This document shows, piece after piece, positions 5,841 through 6,202 of a DNA stretch of 6,202 nt (position 1 is its first letter; every line of letters starts with the position of its first letter). The translations under genes were made by a program, and so were the position numbers. The stretch covers positions 1-6,202 of the forward strand of contig CANRFS010000085.1 in NCBI GenBank assembly GCA_947629965.1, written 5' to 3'. The DNA comes from an uncultured Clostridia bacterium. Its GTDB lineage: Bacteria > Bacillota > Clostridia > TANB77 > CAG-508. A model generated the notes under the pieces. The model searched no databases. It was not told where the DNA came from and was given only the letters and a program-made list of their open reading frames with translations.

Positions 5841-5842
5841 TT

Positions 5843-6202
5843 CTAATCTATTGTTGTTCTAGTTCTTCCTGTTCCTACTACATCTTCTTGAAGTGATCTC
5901 CATGTATTACATCCAACTATTCCATCTGCTGATAGTCCCCTACTTCTTTGATAATTTCTTACTGCTTCTCTTGTTCTGTTTCCAAATATTCCGGTCTAAT
6001 CCTCCTGTTGTAAATCCTAATGTATTTAGATCATCTTGTGCAATTAATACATATGTGCTTATACTTCCTTGTTTTATTAATGGATATCCTGCACTTCCAC
6101 AAGCTGGTCTTCCGAAATCTCTTATCGAAGTGAACCCATGTAGGAGTAAGTGACGCTGGTTCAACATAAGACCAAACTCCGTGAACTTATAGCAGTATTT
6201 CT
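5843..6202 (-). pseudogene. peptidoglycan-binding-domain protein, 3' end, three frameshifts, cut by window edge
   Basis: Reading minus-strand DNA from the right edge, the protein is continuous only after removing one base at each of three places: the G at 6181, one A in 6115-6117, and one G in 5993-5994. The pieces then join as RNTAISS / GVWSYVEPASLTPTWVHFDK / RFGRPACGSAGYPLIKQGS / YVLIAQDDLNTLGFTTGGLD / GIFGNRTREAVRNYQRSRGL / SADGIVGCNTWRSLQEDVVG and end at the TAG at 5845-5843. The second half is a clear PG_binding_1 domain (helical LN.LGF...DG.FG..T..AV..YQ...GL..DGIVG..TW pattern), which targets cell wall hydrolases to peptidoglycan. The upstream part is not recognised, so the enzymatic activity, if any, is unknown. 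Three +1 changes leave first and last pieces in the same frame, but the raw reading meets a stop (TGA) soon after the first. It converges on the IbrB-like gene. Confidence 0.72.

Noticed and set aside
5893..6153. Plus-strand open frame of 86 codons
   Set aside because: It is antisense to the recognisable peptidoglycan-binding sequence and has no domain or ribosome site.
5940..6167. A stand-alone 75-residue minus-strand protein
   Set aside because: It is a frame fragment of the larger peptidoglycan-binding gene; its first and last parts are out-of-frame readings produced by the indels at 6115-6117 and 5993-5994.
1..6202. CRISPR array, tRNA, rRNA, insertion sequence or riboswitch
   Set aside because: No regularly spaced repeats, cloverleaf, transposase frame or recognised aptamer was found on reading both strands; the non-coding gaps are all under 300 bp.

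Overview
The window comes from a very AT-rich, low-GC Gram-positive bacterium, most likely a member of the Clostridia. The evidence is the strong AT bias, near-consensus sigma-A type promoters, long AGGAGG-type ribosome binding sites, and the gene order rplI-dnaB-tilS-ftsH typed by protein motifs. The genus cannot be named from the sequence alone.

Left half (1-3302, all minus strand): a housekeeping block read right to left. It holds rplI (ribosomal protein L9), dnaB (replicative helicase), tilS (tRNA-Ile lysidine synthase) and the first 118 codons of ftsH (membrane AAA+ protease), which runs off the left edge. rplI and dnaB are almost fused (2 bp apart), and tilS follows after 51 bp containing a small hairpin. 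ftsH has its own candidate promoter. The hpt gene that often lies between tilS and ftsH in Firmicutes is absent.

Middle (3303-3598): a 296-bp divergent intergenic region. It carries the rplI promoter on the minus strand, two candidate tandem promoters on the plus strand, a 10-bp inverted repeat, and a perfect 26-bp AT-only palindrome just upstream of the best -35 box. A degenerate copy of the palindrome core lies between that -35 and -10, which looks like a two-site operator.

Right half (3599-5790, plus strand): a compact three-gene operon with overlapping ends. It encodes an IbrA-like PP-loop/PAPS-reductase-family protein (DUF3440 type), a small protein resembling a degenerate GNAT acetyltransferase, and an IbrB-like single-domain ParB/sulfiredoxin-fold protein. 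This accessory cassette is the most interesting item in the window. Pairing a PP-loop ATP pyrophosphatase with a ParB-fold protein recalls DndC/DndB of DNA phosphorothioation, but its biochemical role is not established. A perfect 12-bp-stem terminator follows it.

Far right (5843-6202, minus strand): the 3' end of a peptidoglycan-binding-domain protein gene, readable only if three separate single-base insertions within about 190 bp are removed. It is either a decaying pseudogene or a stretch of poor sequence.
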